Shown in pieces: positions 46,334 to 57,534 of a DNA stretch of 64,000 bases. The translations under genes and the position numbers were made by a program. The number at the start of each line of letters is the position of its first letter. Within the stretch, counting starts at the first letter, position 1. This DNA comes from Heterobasidion occidentale. Its lineage: Eukaryota > Basidiomycota > Agaricomycetes > Russulales > Bondarzewiaceae. The notes beneath the pieces were generated by a model, which worked only from the letters and a program-made list of their open reading frames with translations, made no database searches and was not told where the DNA came from. Where the stretch lies: the NCBI GenBank assembly GCA_039111635.1, contig JBCAQO010000001.1, positions 4,072,844 to 4,136,843 on the forward strand, read 5' to 3'.

Positions 46334-47941
46334 TCACTCAAACAGAAAGTCTATTAGCTCCCGCACAACCCGCACATTCACGCTGTTCCCTATCAGCCGG
46401 TACTGGCTCTTCCTCGACACCCCCTCTGGCCACTGGAGTACCCCTTTCCCACCATCCTCGCGGATCTCGAAGCAGAACAGCCGCAACAGCTCCTTGGGCG
46501 AGAAATAACGGAGCCGCAGCGGATGCAGAAGCGTAACCGCTCCTGGGGTTTCCGCCGCCTGGGCGCGCAAGAACGTGTCAAACGTCGCCGTGGTCTACAT
46601 AATAAGCGGGCCTCGATTGATCAGCGCTCGAGGCCTCTGAAAATTTCGTGCGATGTGCATGCTCTTACATCAAGTGCTTCGTTCTCCTGCAAAACCGATC
46701 CCGCCCGCTCGACGAGCTGGGTATAGCCTAAAACACGCACGCACATCACGAGCGGATGACGTGTAGAGTAACTACAAAATTCGATGAATACGCTGTTCAC
46801 GTAGACCACGCACCTCGCGTGAAACAGCACGTCCGGCGTGCCGACGGCAGCACGATGTCGAACAACCGGCCCCACTTCTCCAGCACCTTGTCTGGTATCG
46901 CGTGCTGGTGCCGTTGGCCTTCGATCTTGGTTGCATCGTCATTGTCCAAGTAGCTCCCCACGTCGTCGACGGGGTTCTCAACGCCTTCGGGCGCGCCGTT
47001 TCGGGGATCCACCCAGTCTGCGCCGCGCCCGGGAATGTGCCGCCATACGCGATCGCGCTCGGGCTCGCCGTCCGCAGAGAACTTGAAGGTTAGCGGCGCC
47101 ATTTTGGCGAGCAGGTAATACCGCAGGCGCGAGTTCGGGATGCCGAACTGTAATGGCGTCAGGAGCAGCTCGAGCGTGGCGTACCCGAGACCCTTGAGCG
47201 TTTGTAGTAGCACTTGCCTCGTGCTCGACGTCTATATGATACATGACCACACATCTCAGCAAACCTGAAAACAAGAGAATGCACGTTGGCAGCACCTCGA
47301 ATCCCGCGACGTTCTCGATGAGCAGGTAGCGCGGGTGCGCACCGGACGCGACGAGCGGCGGCATAACGTTCTCCACGAGATGCAGAAAAGACCGCGTGCG
47401 GGGGTCCGCCGCGCCCTTCGCGAGGGGGTTCAGCACCGTATACGGCTGGCAGGACGGCGACAGCAACCATAGATCAGCTGCATACCGCGCAAGCTCGACC
47501 GCCCCCAGCGTCGAGATATCGACCTGTTCAGAAGCAGAGGGGACGGTGTGTCAGGAGATCCGGATGTAGAGATCAGGATCATCAGAAGCGGCGGCCGCAA
47601 ATTCGATTTGACAGCTCATTGTTGGTCCACGATGGTCCCAAATAAAAAGCCTAGAATAGCCGACTCAACTGAATAGAAAAAATATCATATACTGCACCTT
47701 CTGGACGACATCCGCGCTGTGGTTCGCGCTGTAGACTTGGCAGGCAGTCTGGTCCCAGTCAAAGGCGCGCACGACCTTTCCCCGAACGGTGCTCCGTTCG
47801 AGCGCAAGGTTGAGCCCGCCTAGAACGCAACGTAGAAAAAAAGTCAGTGTCGTGGACTTTGGAAGGATCGAGAAGCGACCTCGCGGACGTGCCTATGCCG
47901 CTGTAGAACTCGAGGGCGCGGATCTCGTCATGTTGCTGCAT
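46334..47941 (-). CDS. Dnmt2 / tRNA (cytosine-38-C5) methyltransferase
   Basis: Model (minus strand): 47893-47941, 47698-47819, 47296-47523, 46814-47231, 46669-46727 and 46334-46594, 378 residues in one frame. Dnmt2 uses SAM to methylate C38 of tRNA-Asp. Marks: motif I FYSGIGGLNLAL, the motif IV catalytic loop SPSCQPYT (nucleophile Cys), motif VI ENVAGFE, motif VIII region RLRYYLLAK, the family signature CFTRGY (built across an intron), and the C-terminal RLIGNSVNV. Motif IV has PSC where most Dnmt2 proteins have PPC. S. pombe Pmt1 is known for a Ser next to this Cys. The first intron has a GC donor (GCACGT at 47892), which is required to keep SGIGGL intact. The third intron is unusually long (174 bases). 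It is divergent from the PHD gene with ~308 bases between starts. Confidence 0.92.
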
Positions 47942-48248
47942 GGCCAGGGAGGTCAACAGGAGCTGACGGCGATCAAAAACGAGGAGGTCCGCCGTTAATT
48001 GGTCCGCCTCCCACGGTTATCCTGCAGGTCCACGGACCAGGCTGAAACCAGGGCTTGTATTAGTGAGATCTCGTTCACGTTTGACTTCGATATAAACACC
48101 CTCTCCGTCCTCCTCCTCCTCCTCCTCCTCGCTCGCCACGGCTGCTTTTTCCTCCTCCCTGGCTGCTTGTTCCCTCACCAAACCCGCCTGCACCAACGCC
48201 CACTCGCGAGCTTATCACTGAGCACATTCATCCGCGACACCCCCGCTC
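47942..48248. promoter_or_regulatory. Bidirectional promoter, Dnmt2 / PHD protein
   Basis: About 307 bases separate the divergent start codons. A CTCCTC run (48109-48130) and pyrimidine-rich tracts lead into the PHD gene, a common feature of fungal promoters without a TATA box. Confidence 0.4.
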
Positions 48249-51200
48249 ATGTCTGCGCCCGCGACGTCTGAATCTCAATCTAACCCCTTATCCTCCCCAT
48301 TCTCGTTTTCCAAAACAATGCATCTCACTCCAGATTCCCGTCCCGGTCCCTCAGACGCTCTCTTCGAGCCGCTGCAGGATGGCAGTCAGCCCACCGGTCT
48401 TGAGACCGTGTCGACGCCCGAGTGAGTGGAATCTCTTTGAGCGCGCATCTGCCAAGCTTATCGATTATGTTGTACGCGGACGGTCGGGTTATTCAGAGCA
48501 CATGTCGATGGCTCGCGGCAGGTGTTTGGTGTAAACAGGGTGGCCCATTTGCCTACCCCTTCAAGGTGAGTGTACGTCTTTGCTCGAGCCCATCTTCGAG
48601 AGAGAGCTCTCTGTCTACTTTCCACGATACGAGAAAGGGAAGACGGCCTGCATGTGAGCCCGGATAAAACCGAACGAAGACCGTCCCTATTATGAAAAAA
48701 CGGGATCCCGTCACATCCCAATGCTGATTCATTCTCGTCTCTTCAGCCCGAACAACCTCGCTCCATACATGAATGGCAATTTGCACTCCCCGACCCACCA
48801 ATCGTACGTCTTGGATTCCCATTTGATCGTCTTGCCCGGTCTCATCTCTCAGACTGCCCAGGATGCTCCCCTCCGCACTTCCGTCCTCATCCGCTGGCCA
48901 ATTCTCGCGGCCACATTTTGACCTGTCGTCCGTTTCGCAATCAAGCCAGATGGTTACGCCCGACTCGAGGTATGTCCATGATTATCTTCTATCGAAGATC
49001 TACCCCAATTCAAACTACTCATAGCCCTATGTCCTCGCGAAAGCGGATGAACATCTTGTCTACGAACCCGACGCCCGCGAACTTGTGAGTACCGTAACCC
49101 CTATTCACGTCTCGCTCTATCGCAAAGTATTGCAAGGAGAGGTGCAAGAGCTCGCATTACGTTCAAGCGACATGCTAACTGCACGTTTTTCCGCAGAATA
49201 CGTTCATCGTCGCCCAAAACTCCCCAGCCGCCCCTCGGGTTAGCAGCCCAGTTTCTTTTCAGCGATGACGTCGTGCTTACATGACTACGCTCTCAGCAGC
49301 ACCAACGGCAGCAGTGCCATCAAGACGGATCTACCTATATCTCTCCAAGAACCGTCTTCTCAAAATAGAGGCTCCGCCTCCCCACCCCATTTTCATTCCC
49401 GATTGTCTTCCCCATTCACTCCCCGACCAGCCCCCACGGAAAGCTCGACCATCCAAGTCCCTGATACTCCCCCATTTCCATCTCGAACTACCGCAGCCGC
49501 CCTTTCCTACCGCCCCCCAGGCGGTGAGATCGACCGCATTCGTGCTGAGCATGCGCGCGTGCTTGCCGCACAGATGCGTGAGTCCGAAGCACGCCGTCCA
49601 GAGTACCTCCGCCGCGCTAGACGCGCACTCCCGCCTGCGGATGCCGCTGCTACCTCTTCTGCCGATCCCGGGCTCGGGATCACCGAGACGCCAGTGCGCG
49701 GGCGGCGTCTAGAGCTGTGGGGCATCCACGAGACGAGCGAGGAGAGCTTCGAAGAGCGGCTGATGGCGGGCGGGTACAGCGGATACGGGAGTACAGGCAG
49801 CCCGTCGGCCGCCGCGATGTCTGTCGAGCCGCCGCGGACGCCGCAGCGTGTGTCGGCGTCCCGCGCGCTCGAGTGGGCGAGTTTCGTCACGCCAGGCCCC
49901 GCGGGTTCTTCTTCTGCGATCCCGGCCGAGGCCGACGACGCGGGAGGGGATAGTAGCGACAAAGCGCTCCGGAAGCGGAGGCGGCTGGAGGCGTTCGAGC
50001 GGGAGGACGGCGCACGGAAGAGCACGCTGCATCCTGTGGAGGTGGAGGGGAAGGGTCGCGTGCTGCTGGATGTGACTGCAGAGGAGCTGCCGGAGCTGAT
50101 AGAGGACTTGGGCCACTCTCCGACGCGCAGACGAGGCGGGCGGAGGAAGCGGCGAGGCGCGCAGGCGGGAAGCGGAAAGACGCGTGGGAAGGGGAGGTGG
50201 AAGGAGGAGACACGAGAGGCGGAGCGGGATGCGCTCGCGCCGAATTGGCCGGATTCGGAGTTTCCGTGGTGCCTGCGGACGTTCGAGCGGCGGGAGCGGG
50301 AACAGCTAGAGCACGCAGAGCGGATGAAGACGATTGCGCGCTTCTTTGAGACGGGGAGTGACGAAGACGAGAGCGAGGAAGAGAAGGAGGAGGAGGCGAT
50401 GGTCGTGGACGAAGGCGGGCGGAAGCTCATGTTCAACCCGTGCGATCCAGCCGATGCGCGCGCGGTGCTTCTCTCGAAGAGGTGCGTGCGCGCTCTGGCG
50501 AGCGGCCGCCAACTAGGCATGGACGTACACACTCCGGAAGAAGAGGTGGTCTGTGTCTGCCACGGTCGTGACGATGGCCGCGAGCTGGTCCAGTGCGACG
50601 AGTGCAGGACATGGTACCATCTCGAATGCATCGGCGTCAAAGACATCTCCGAGCTCGGCCAGGAAGAGGACCCGTGGTTCTGCCACCGATGCGTGGTCGA
50701 GCGCCTCCGCGCCAACGACTATGGCCCTATCGACCCGGCCATGGTCCTGATGACGACCGTCGATCCGTCGGTGGCGGCGCGGAGGCACGCGTACGACCCG
50801 CTTTTTTACCAGGGCGCGCTGACAGACTCTCCCATCGTTTCGTGGGCCCCATCGCGCCCGCCTACCACGCCCACGAACAACCGCGACGGCGCCGAGCTCT
50901 CCACGCGCTCCTCATGGGCCGACAGCTCTCGCCACGGCCCGTCCACGCCACGCACGTCGGCGCACCGGGTCCAGATCTACACGACCCCGGACGCGATCGA
51001 CCCGTTTCAGCCGCACGACTCGCCGTTTGACCCGACGTCGACGCCCTCGCGCGGGATCCGCTTCGGCGCGCCGTTCGCGACGCCAAAAGGCGGCAGCGCG
51101 CTTTGGTCCGGGCGCATGCCCACCACCGGTCCGTTCTCGACGCCGTCGAAACCGCTCTTCCCGCGACGCCTCCACGCGCCGTCGAGCGCCGCGAACGCTT

Positions 51201-51412
51201 TGTACGATGACGCGAGCAGCGGCTCCCAACCATCGTCAAGCCCGATGGCGGGGCTGCCCGCTTGGGACGACACGCCCGTGGACAGGACAGACCCGCGGCC
51301 GATCGCTATGCTGCCCCGCCGATCCGCCGAGTCTCCGTTGGTGGGGCGGGGGATCCCGAAGCGTCCCGAGCTGGAGGATTCGCCGCTGTTGCGGGCGACG
51401 CAGCGGAGGTAG
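48249..51412 (+). CDS. PHD-finger protein, probable chromatin reader, with two lost bases
   Basis: Model: exons 48249-48421, 48457-48565, 48607-48653, 48747-48969, 49025-49084, 49197-49238 and 49297-51412, about 923 residues. The PHD finger lies near residues 630-680: CVCHGRDDGRELVQCDEC, then the TWYHLECIG part with the conserved Trp, and PWFCHRCVVER, a full Cys4-His-Cys3 set. The aromatic residue before YH suggests binding of methylated histone H3 lysine 4. The rest is Ser/Pro-rich with a basic patch (RRRGGRRKRRG) and an acidic stretch, typical of nuclear proteins. Exon 4 is two bases short of the phase its neighbours demand. Its beginning reads well in one frame (PEQPRSIHEWQFALP) and its end in another (HFDLSSVSQSSQMVTPDS), so two one-base deletions are likely. 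Intron 1 would be only 35 bases, which is short. The large last exon is intact. Confidence 0.85.
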
Positions 51413-52515
51413 GTTGAGTGTGGAGGGTTGCATATATGCTACGATTTAGGTCAGTCCAGTTGTCGGGATCGTGAGCCTGCGCTGACAAGTGGCCTTCACT
51501 AGATTGTCCCTGTCTCTTGCGCTAGTGCCTTGCTTCAGGATATTATTGAACCACCGCCTACTCTGAAGGGAGTGTTGTACGTGACATCCCTTCTCCTTCC
51601 TCTACCCAGGTTTCGCGAGGCTCGTGTGAATCCCAGTATCTTCGAGTCTGCGATGTAGTTCCGTCTCACGCGTTTTCTGATGTCTCCGTAGTACCCATAC
51701 GATATTCTGTATCAGTGAGCAATCCGGTTGCCTATTGCTATCGGAACGTGCGGTTCAGATCGATGTCTCTTGGTCCATATATCATCGGCCAAAAGGCTCG
51801 GCTGACTGGCTCCGCGACGAGATTCATGACCTCAGACGGGCGAAGGTCGCAAAGTCGGACGCGCGTCTACGACGTACGATGACCAGCGCCCGTCCCTTGA
51901 AGCGGTTATAGCTGTCAGGTGACGATCGGGAGATCTTGTCGTGTATCGTCCGCTCTACTGCGCCCGTCGCTCGATCGTATCTTCGCAGCCCCGTTTTGGG
52001 TTGCAGACGAGGCGATAGTCTACTACGCCATCCAGATTGTGCTGTCCGGCGTCCCTTCACGACGCTCTTTCCGAAACTCACCGAAACCCTCACGCAGATC
52101 ACCCCAATCGTGTCCTGCATCAGCGCGGTCTGTTACAATCCGTACTATGACGCGATTCCCTCTCCCCGACGTCAGACAGCCCGAATGCCGTGTCCATTGA
52201 AGAAGCTGGGATGCGGTACATCACACATCCAAATTGACTTCACTTTGGGTTGCCATCCACGAGCCTTATGTATGGCGCTCTTGCAGACCGCGTCGACCTC
52301 CTTCTCAAACACTGTGCCCGCCTCCATTGACGTCACCGACGGTTGTTCTGCCGACACTGCCTTGCGACAAGAGCTCCAGTGTCTTGTGATGTTACCAACA
52401 AATACATTGAGCAGCCTACAAAATGACATGAGCATGAAGATCCATCTTCATGTTTAACTACGGAAATTCAGCAAGTTGCAACTTGGTATAGGAATCGATG
52501 CGACTCCACCCACCT
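51413..52515. other. Unassigned stretch, possible exon remnants
   Basis: Between 51740 and 51925 the plus strand has protein-like text (AVQIDVSWSIYHRPKG, then DWLRDEIHDLRRAKVAKSD) and 52050-52250 has more in other frames, but no start, splice pattern or family emerges. It may be a decayed gene or an alternative 3' extension of the PHD gene. Confidence 0.3.
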
Positions 52516-53704
52516 TCAAAGCTTCCTCGTCACAAACTCAGACCAAACAGTACACCCGCCTTCCTCCCTCAACCCGTCGATAATCTCCTTGAGCAGCACG
52601 TCTTTCCCTTCTTCTGTTGTGATCTTCGTGCCCCTCGGCGCCTCTAGCACGCCCCGCTCGAAAGCAGCCTTGATCAGAGACCCGAACAGGATCTCTGAGC
52701 CTCTCAGAGTGAACTCTTCCTCGCTCGCGAGGGAGCCGCCGTCTGCGCCCTTGTAATGCCTGCAGAGTCTGCCGAGCGGTGAGATGTACGACCGGCAGAC
52801 GGGCGTCTCGAACGACGCCGCCTCGAGGAGAGAGGACAGGTGAAGCGAGATGCTGCGGTCCCATACGAGTCCGTCACTCGGTAGAAACGGAGATACAAAG
52901 CTCGAGCTCACTATGGCATGAGTCCCCTCGAGAGGCCGAATGTGGCCCAAAAGGTGTTCAGCTTGTGCCGCCACGTCGTGCCGTCCATACACTCTTCGGG
53001 ATCCCGCTCGAGGCTCCGGACCGCAGGAGGCGAGCATGCCTCCGTGTACACCATCGCGTCCATTTCCGAGAGGATCAGCGTCCCGCTTGGCTCTGCACCC
53101 CGGCGGCCATCATCAACTCAACCCTACAGCATACGCATGTGCACGCGCGCGGACTCACTCAGCAAGTCCCGATAGCTCTCCAGCGCCGCGCGCCACCCGT
53201 CCGCGGTCAGCGCGCCGACGAGCAGGCTCGCGTGCACGAGGTCGCACGTCCCCCGCAGCGCCGCGGGGAACGGCCTTGTCGCGTCCTGCTCGAACACCGT
53301 GATGCCGAGCGCGTCGATGGCCTCCCGCGGTGGGAACTTCGCGAGCGAGAGGTCGCACGCGTGCAGTCGCACAGCCGGCGACGCGCCCGCGAGGCGCGGC
53401 TGGATCTCGGGCTGACGCGCGAGGTCGAGCGTCCACGCGCAGGTGCCCGCGCCGACGTCCAGCACGGTCGACAGGCGGGAGAGGTCGACGGTCGGGGGGA
53501 CGGGGGACGTGCGTCCGAAGACCCGTTTCATCATGGTGTACTGGCGTTCCAGCCTGTGTGGCGGTTGTGGGGGTGCGAGCGGCCGCACCGTTGAGTCATG
53601 GTTTGCAGAGTGGTAGAGCGAGAAGTATGTGGTGCTCACCGCGCTTCCTCCGTTGTACCCTCCCGAACGACATAGTCCGAAGCCTTGCTTGGTACAGAAG
53701 ACAT
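52516..53704 (-). CDS. SAM-dependent methyltransferase
   Basis: Model (minus strand): 53640-53704, 53159-53553, 52912-53116 and 52516-52852, 333 residues, all phases agree. Residues of about 20-30 read LERQYTMMKRVF, a helix that usually precedes the methyltransferase fold in fungal UMTA/LaeA-like enzymes. Motif I is VLDVGAGTCAWTLDLA (SAM-binding GxGxC loop). Further on come HACDLS and FEQDATRPFP, the acidic residues expected at the ends of strands 2 and 3, CDLVHASLLVGAL (motif IV area), and GTLILSEMD. For the intron after exon 2 I used the acceptor at 53117, since the closer TAG would put a stop in frame. The substrate is unknown. It is divergent from the Ies6 gene with 376 bases between starts, and I see no biosynthetic cluster around it. 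Confidence 0.8.
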
Positions 53705-54080
53705 AGGTCAAAGGGGGTTGGTTGGACAAGTCTCTTTCGATGCTAGTGGGAGGAAAGGAGCACCGTGCGATACATTGGAGCACGGGTTCATACAGTGCTA
53801 TCCTTGGACAGGTGGGAAATCAGCTGAGCAACCCTATATAAAGGCAACCAGTCGCCAAATCTGTTCAGCACTGTGCATGCAGTATGACATTAGAATCAAC
53901 AAGCAGGCAATAGTTTGCAGAAGGAAAAAATCGCGCCTGACGCGGTCGGCGGTGAAGAAACTGCCAGTGAATGTCGTTGTGAGGAACTTGGACGGAAATC
54001 CAAATGTTCAGTCTCCGAAAGCCTCGGAGCGCGATCGTCGCACGATCTTATCTTATCTCCGCACGCCTCTCAACCATACC
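53705..54080. promoter_or_regulatory. Divergent promoter, methyltransferase / Ies6
   Basis: A 376-base divergent interval. TATATAAAGG at about 53833 is a good TATA-type element, pointing to the plus strand. The plus-strand frame is open upstream of 54081, so the Ies6 start could lie further up, but no better ATG is seen. Confidence 0.4.
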
Positions 54081-54900
54081 ATGTTCGTCTCCCGCCCTAC
54101 ACACCTCGCCCGTCCCGCACTCACGCACCGTCGACTGCACACACAGGCCACCAAAGGGAGGATCAAGGCGAAAACACGTCGTCCCGTCGACGAGCAACGA
54201 GGGCTCCGCGACGCCCCAAGCACCCGTGCGTACTCCACCCCGCCCCGCGTCCGCACGCTTACCCCCAGCCCCGATACGCAGACGCTCTCGGTGAAGCTGT
54301 CCTACCTCAGCAACCCGCGCCCGTTCAAGAACCCGGGCTACGCGAAGAATGTGAACCGGCGCGCGAAGAATGTGAAGACGATGCTCGGGCAGGAGCGCGA
54401 GCGCGAGCGTCAAGAGCGGGAGCGCAGGCGGCTGCAGCGGGAGCAGGCGATGGACGTCGACGGCGAGCGCAGCGCCGGCCCGCCGGACGCGGATGTGCTT
54501 GCGGACGAGGACCTCCCATCGTGTACGTTGTCACCTGTTCTCGCTCTCCTTCGCTGTCCTCACCGTGTACGCCTGATGTGCGGGCTCTCAGACCTGTCCA
54601 TCGAGGCGCCGCCCTCCGTGCTGCCCCAGAAGCACTACTGCGACATCACCGGGCTCGAGGCAAGTCAAATCCCGCCTCTGCTTCCCGTCTGGGTCGCTGA
54701 TGCCCCATAGGCTCCCTACACCGACCCTGTAACTGGGCTGCGATACCACGACAAAAGCATCTACGAGCTGATCAAGGGCCTAGTACGTCCTCGACCTCGC
54801 GCGCGCGCGCACTCGCTTGTCTGACCTGGCCCGCCGACAGTCCTCCAGCGCCGCGAAGAACTACCTCTCTGCGCGCGGCGTGAACCCGATCGTCAAATGA
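54081..54900 (+). CDS. IES6: INO80 chromatin-remodelling subunit Ies6 (YL1 C-terminal domain)
   Basis: Model: exons 54081-54522, 54592-54659, 54711-54782 and 54841-54900, 213 residues in frame. Ies6 works with Arp5 in the INO80 complex, which slides nucleosomes and exchanges H2A.Z. The C-terminal YL1_C domain is complete and spread over three exons: LPQKHYCDITGLEAPYTDP, TGLRYHDKSIYELIKGL and the final ARGVNPIVK. Upstream is the family block LSYLSNPRPFKNP...NRRAKNVKT and an Arg/Glu-rich helix. The intron after exon 2 has a GC donor in perfect context (GAG|GCAAGT), needed to give GLEAPYTDP. The N-terminus from the chosen ATG looks like an import sequence, which is odd for a nuclear protein. Another frame upstream also reads like protein, so the first ~25 residues are unsure. 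Confidence 0.88.
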
Positions 54901-55389
54901 AGGGACCGCCGCGTTTGTGCGTGCGTGCAGTTTCGTTTCCCGCTCTGCTCTCTTCTGTGCATGTGATGCGCGTGCTCCCGTTTGCGCGTTTGTTTTGCCG
55001 TACTATCACCTGCGACTGTCCGTTCAATCTCATTGTTGTTTGTTTCCCATCACGATGGCTCTGAACGGTGCCGGACAACTACGTACGACGTCATCACGAA
55101 CTTGTAGATCTCGAAGGACGCGAGATGTAAACATCGCTGGCAACAATCTTAGCATAACACCGTGCGTTGCCCAGTGAATCTAATGGAAAGAGAGACTTGG
55201 TTATGCGGGCTGGGATATCAGAGTGAGGGTGCTGCTCTACCGATGCACTGGCCCCAGTGGCCCGATCGGGAAACACAGCTGCCCACCAAGCGAAGGGCGG
55301 TGGACGCGACGCGCCCGTGCAGTCCTCACCTCTCCCGCCAACTGGTTACTGTCCTTACGAGTCCCCCGCCCGCTACCAGCGCCGCGCAG
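54901..55389. other. Intergenic region between co-directional genes
   Basis: 489 bases with the Ies6 3' UTR and the promoter of the next gene. No element was recognised. The frame of the next gene is open upstream of its chosen ATG, so its N-terminus may be longer. Confidence 0.3.
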
Positions 55390-56997
55390 ATGCCGCAGCC
55401 AGACCTCCGCTCCTTTTTCCGCTCCTTATGGCTCCGCGCCGCCTCGCTCCTTCCCTCCCCGCCCGACACACCCGCCGACACGCCCGCTCGAGACCCACGC
55501 CAACCGCACACCGCAGCCCTCCCTCCCGCCGCCGCCGCCGCCGCCCCCGTCACGGCGCGCACGGCCGAGAACGGCGCACGCAAGCGCCCGAACCTCGCGC
55601 GCGACCTGCGGAACAAGTCCAAGTCCCAGCCGAACATGCGCAAGTTCGCCTTCAAGGCCCGCTTCTCCTCCTCGTCCGCCGCCCTGAACAAGGCCCCCGC
55701 CGCGCCGCCCGAGCCCGTCCCGCTGGACTCGCACTTCCTCGCAGTGCCCCTGCCGACGGGACACACGACCGGCGGGCGCGAGGCCGCAGGCGAGCGCGGC
55801 AGACCGCCGTCCCCGCGACTCGTCCCCCCGCCCGCGTCCCGCTTCAGCCAGCGCCTGTCCGGCGGCTCCCTCTCCCTCTTCCCGTCTCTGTCCCCTTCCG
55901 CGCCGACGCCGGCCCTCTCGTACACCACCAACACGCCCTCGACCGTCTCGCTCGCCTTCTCGCCCGACACCCCCCTCGACCCGGGCACGCCGTTCCCAGA
56001 CGCGAACGACCTGTACGCCGTCGCCGAGCTCGTCACGGCCACCGCGTCCGAGGCCGACCTCGGCGCGCTCGCCCAGCGGCGCGGCTTCCGCGGCGCGCGC
56101 CTCTTCACCGCCGCCGAGCCCCTCCGCACGCTCTCCACCGCGCTCAGCCCCCTCTTGCCCCTCTTCGCCGGCACCCCCGCCCTGCGCCGCATCTCCGACG
56201 CCGTCTGGGGCCCACACGCGCCCGCCGCGCACCAGGGCGCCGCGCCGGACCCGTTCGCGACGCACGGCGAGTCGTACTACGGCGCGCGCGCCGCGGCCGG
56301 CCCGTTCGCGGACATCTACGACCTGGCGGCGTACGCGCGCGCGCGGCACAGGCGGCGGAAGAAGGGCGCCGCGGCGCGCGCCAAGGCGGGCAAGTCGCGC
56401 GTGAACGTGTACGTCGTGTCGATGTACGACGCGCGCGCGCCGTCGCCGAGCCGCAGGAAGTCCAAGGCGGACGCGGCGGCGGCGGCGGCGGCGACGGCGG
56501 CCACGAAGCACGCGTCCGTCGTCGACCCCGCTCGCACCGCGTCCGTCGCGTCCCTGCCCGCGCGCCGGGAGAGCAAGGCCGCGCTGTGGATCGCGCGCGC
56601 GAGCGTCGCGGCGATCCCGGAGGCGGAGGAGCTGCTAGACAAGGAGTACCTGCGGTCGATCGCGCGCGCGTTCTTCACGCCCGAGTCGTCGCCGCGGACG
56701 TCGGTGACGTCGCTGTTCACCGAGCGGCGGCAGTCCAAGGGGCTCCGGCCGCTAGTGCTGCCGCAGCAGCTCGGGCTCGCCGGCGCGCGCGGGGACGCGC
56801 CGTGTGTGAGCGAGCCGCGGAACGAGTCTGCGCTGCGGAGGAGCCTGCAGGAGAGGAGACGGTCAGGGCCGGTGGCGACGACGGCGACGGCGACTACGAC
56901 AGCGAAGAAGGGGGGGGAGTCGGCTGCGTTGGACGATCTGGTGGGGATGTACGAGTGGGACGAGAGCATGGAGAGCGAGGTGATGCGTCTGGGCTGA
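55390..56997 (+). CDS. Unknown Ala/Ser/Pro-rich protein, intronless
   Basis: A single frame of 535 codons from ATG 55390, very GC-rich (third positions almost all G or C). The same frame is open further upstream. I chose this ATG because the sequence after it (MPQPDLRSFFRSLWLRAASL) looks like a proper N-terminal helix. A basic block near residue 65-85 (RPNLARDLRNKSKSQPNMRK) and a conserved-looking C-terminal part with ELLDKEYLRSIARAFFTPES and MYEWDESMESEVMRLG are the only patches with folded character. Poly-Ala and Ser/Pro runs fill the rest. No known domain is visible. Several overlapping frames on both strands are open here only because the GC content makes stops rare. Confidence 0.6.
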   Translation: MPQPDLRSFFRSLWLRAASLLPSPPDTPADTPARDPRQPHTAALPPAAAAAAPVTARTAENGARKRPNLARDLRNKSKSQPNMRKFAFKARFSSSSAALNKAPAAPPEPVPLDSHFLAVPLPTGHTTGGREAAGERGRPPSPRLVPPPASRFSQRLSGGSLSLFPSLSPSAPTPALSYTTNTPSTVSLAFSPDTPLDPGTPFPDANDLYAVAELVTATASEADLGALAQRRGFRGARLFTAAEPLRTLSTALSPLLPLFAGTPALRRISDAVWGPHAPAAHQGAAPDPFATHGESYYGARAAAGPFADIYDLAAYARARHRRRKKGAAARAKAGKSRVNVYVVSMYDARAPSPSRRKSKADAAAAAAATAATKHASVVDPARTASVASLPARRESKAALWIARASVAAIPEAEELLDKEYLRSIARAFFTPESSPRTSVTSLFTERRQSKGLRPLVLPQQLGLAGARGDAPCVSEPRNESALRRSLQERRRSGPVATTATATTTAKKGGESAALDDLVGMYEWDESMESEVMRLG

Positions 56998-57534
56998 TGA
57001 GGCGCGCCGATATCTACGTACAAGCTTGAGACTGGGACGCATGATGGCATTATATACACGGATCTTCAGGAACTTGCGAACGATGGCGGCTAGCCGCGGC
57101 CCTTGACATGAGTAGCCTGAGAATTATGGCCTAGAATGAAAGTTGCTCTTGAGTCATAGGCAAGGAGCCGGCGGTGTTCGCCGATACCGCATCGTGTTCG
57201 GTGGGGAGTTATGTCTAGGGGAACGCGTGCCCTTGATGTATTTCTCGAGACGTGCCCATGGAGTGTGAATGAAGCCGAGGTTTTGACGAACAACTCGACA
57301 TTTGGCACGAGCGCCGCGCAGAGTCGATGCTAACCTTGCTCACGCGGCGCTATGGACTGACTTTCCTTGGTCGATGCAGGTCGCTCGACACGTCGCCAGC
57401 AGTTTCCCACGGTCGAACTGTGGTCGGACTTGCGGGTGTAAAATAAATAAATAAGTGATGGTCGCGACGGCCTTGGCGTCGCCGACGCTCTTTAAACGAT
57501 TTCCATCGACGCTCCCTCGCCAACGCTCACGACG
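56998..57534. promoter_or_regulatory. Promoter region of the Sel1-repeat gene
   Basis: A 537-base interval between co-directional genes. A short (AAAT) run near 57441 and TTTAAACGAT at about 57491, 45 bases before the start codon, may serve as AT-rich promoter elements. No gene was seen. Confidence 0.35.

Noticed and set aside
48422..48570. Frameshifts at the start of PHD exon 2
   Set aside because: A 35-base intron (48422-48456) joins exon 1 to exon 2 in frame with the conserved-looking RWLAAGVWCKQGGPFAYPFK, so no lesion is needed there.
49507..50715. A 402-codon minus-strand Ser/Arg-rich frame opposite the PHD gene
   Set aside because: Antisense shadow; the plus strand encodes a complete PHD finger.
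55257..57029. A 590-codon Arg-rich plus-strand frame and 288-361-codon minus-strand frames over the unknown GC-rich gene
   Set aside because: Shadows of very high GC; only the frame starting at 55390 has natural residue composition and a plausible N- and C-terminus.
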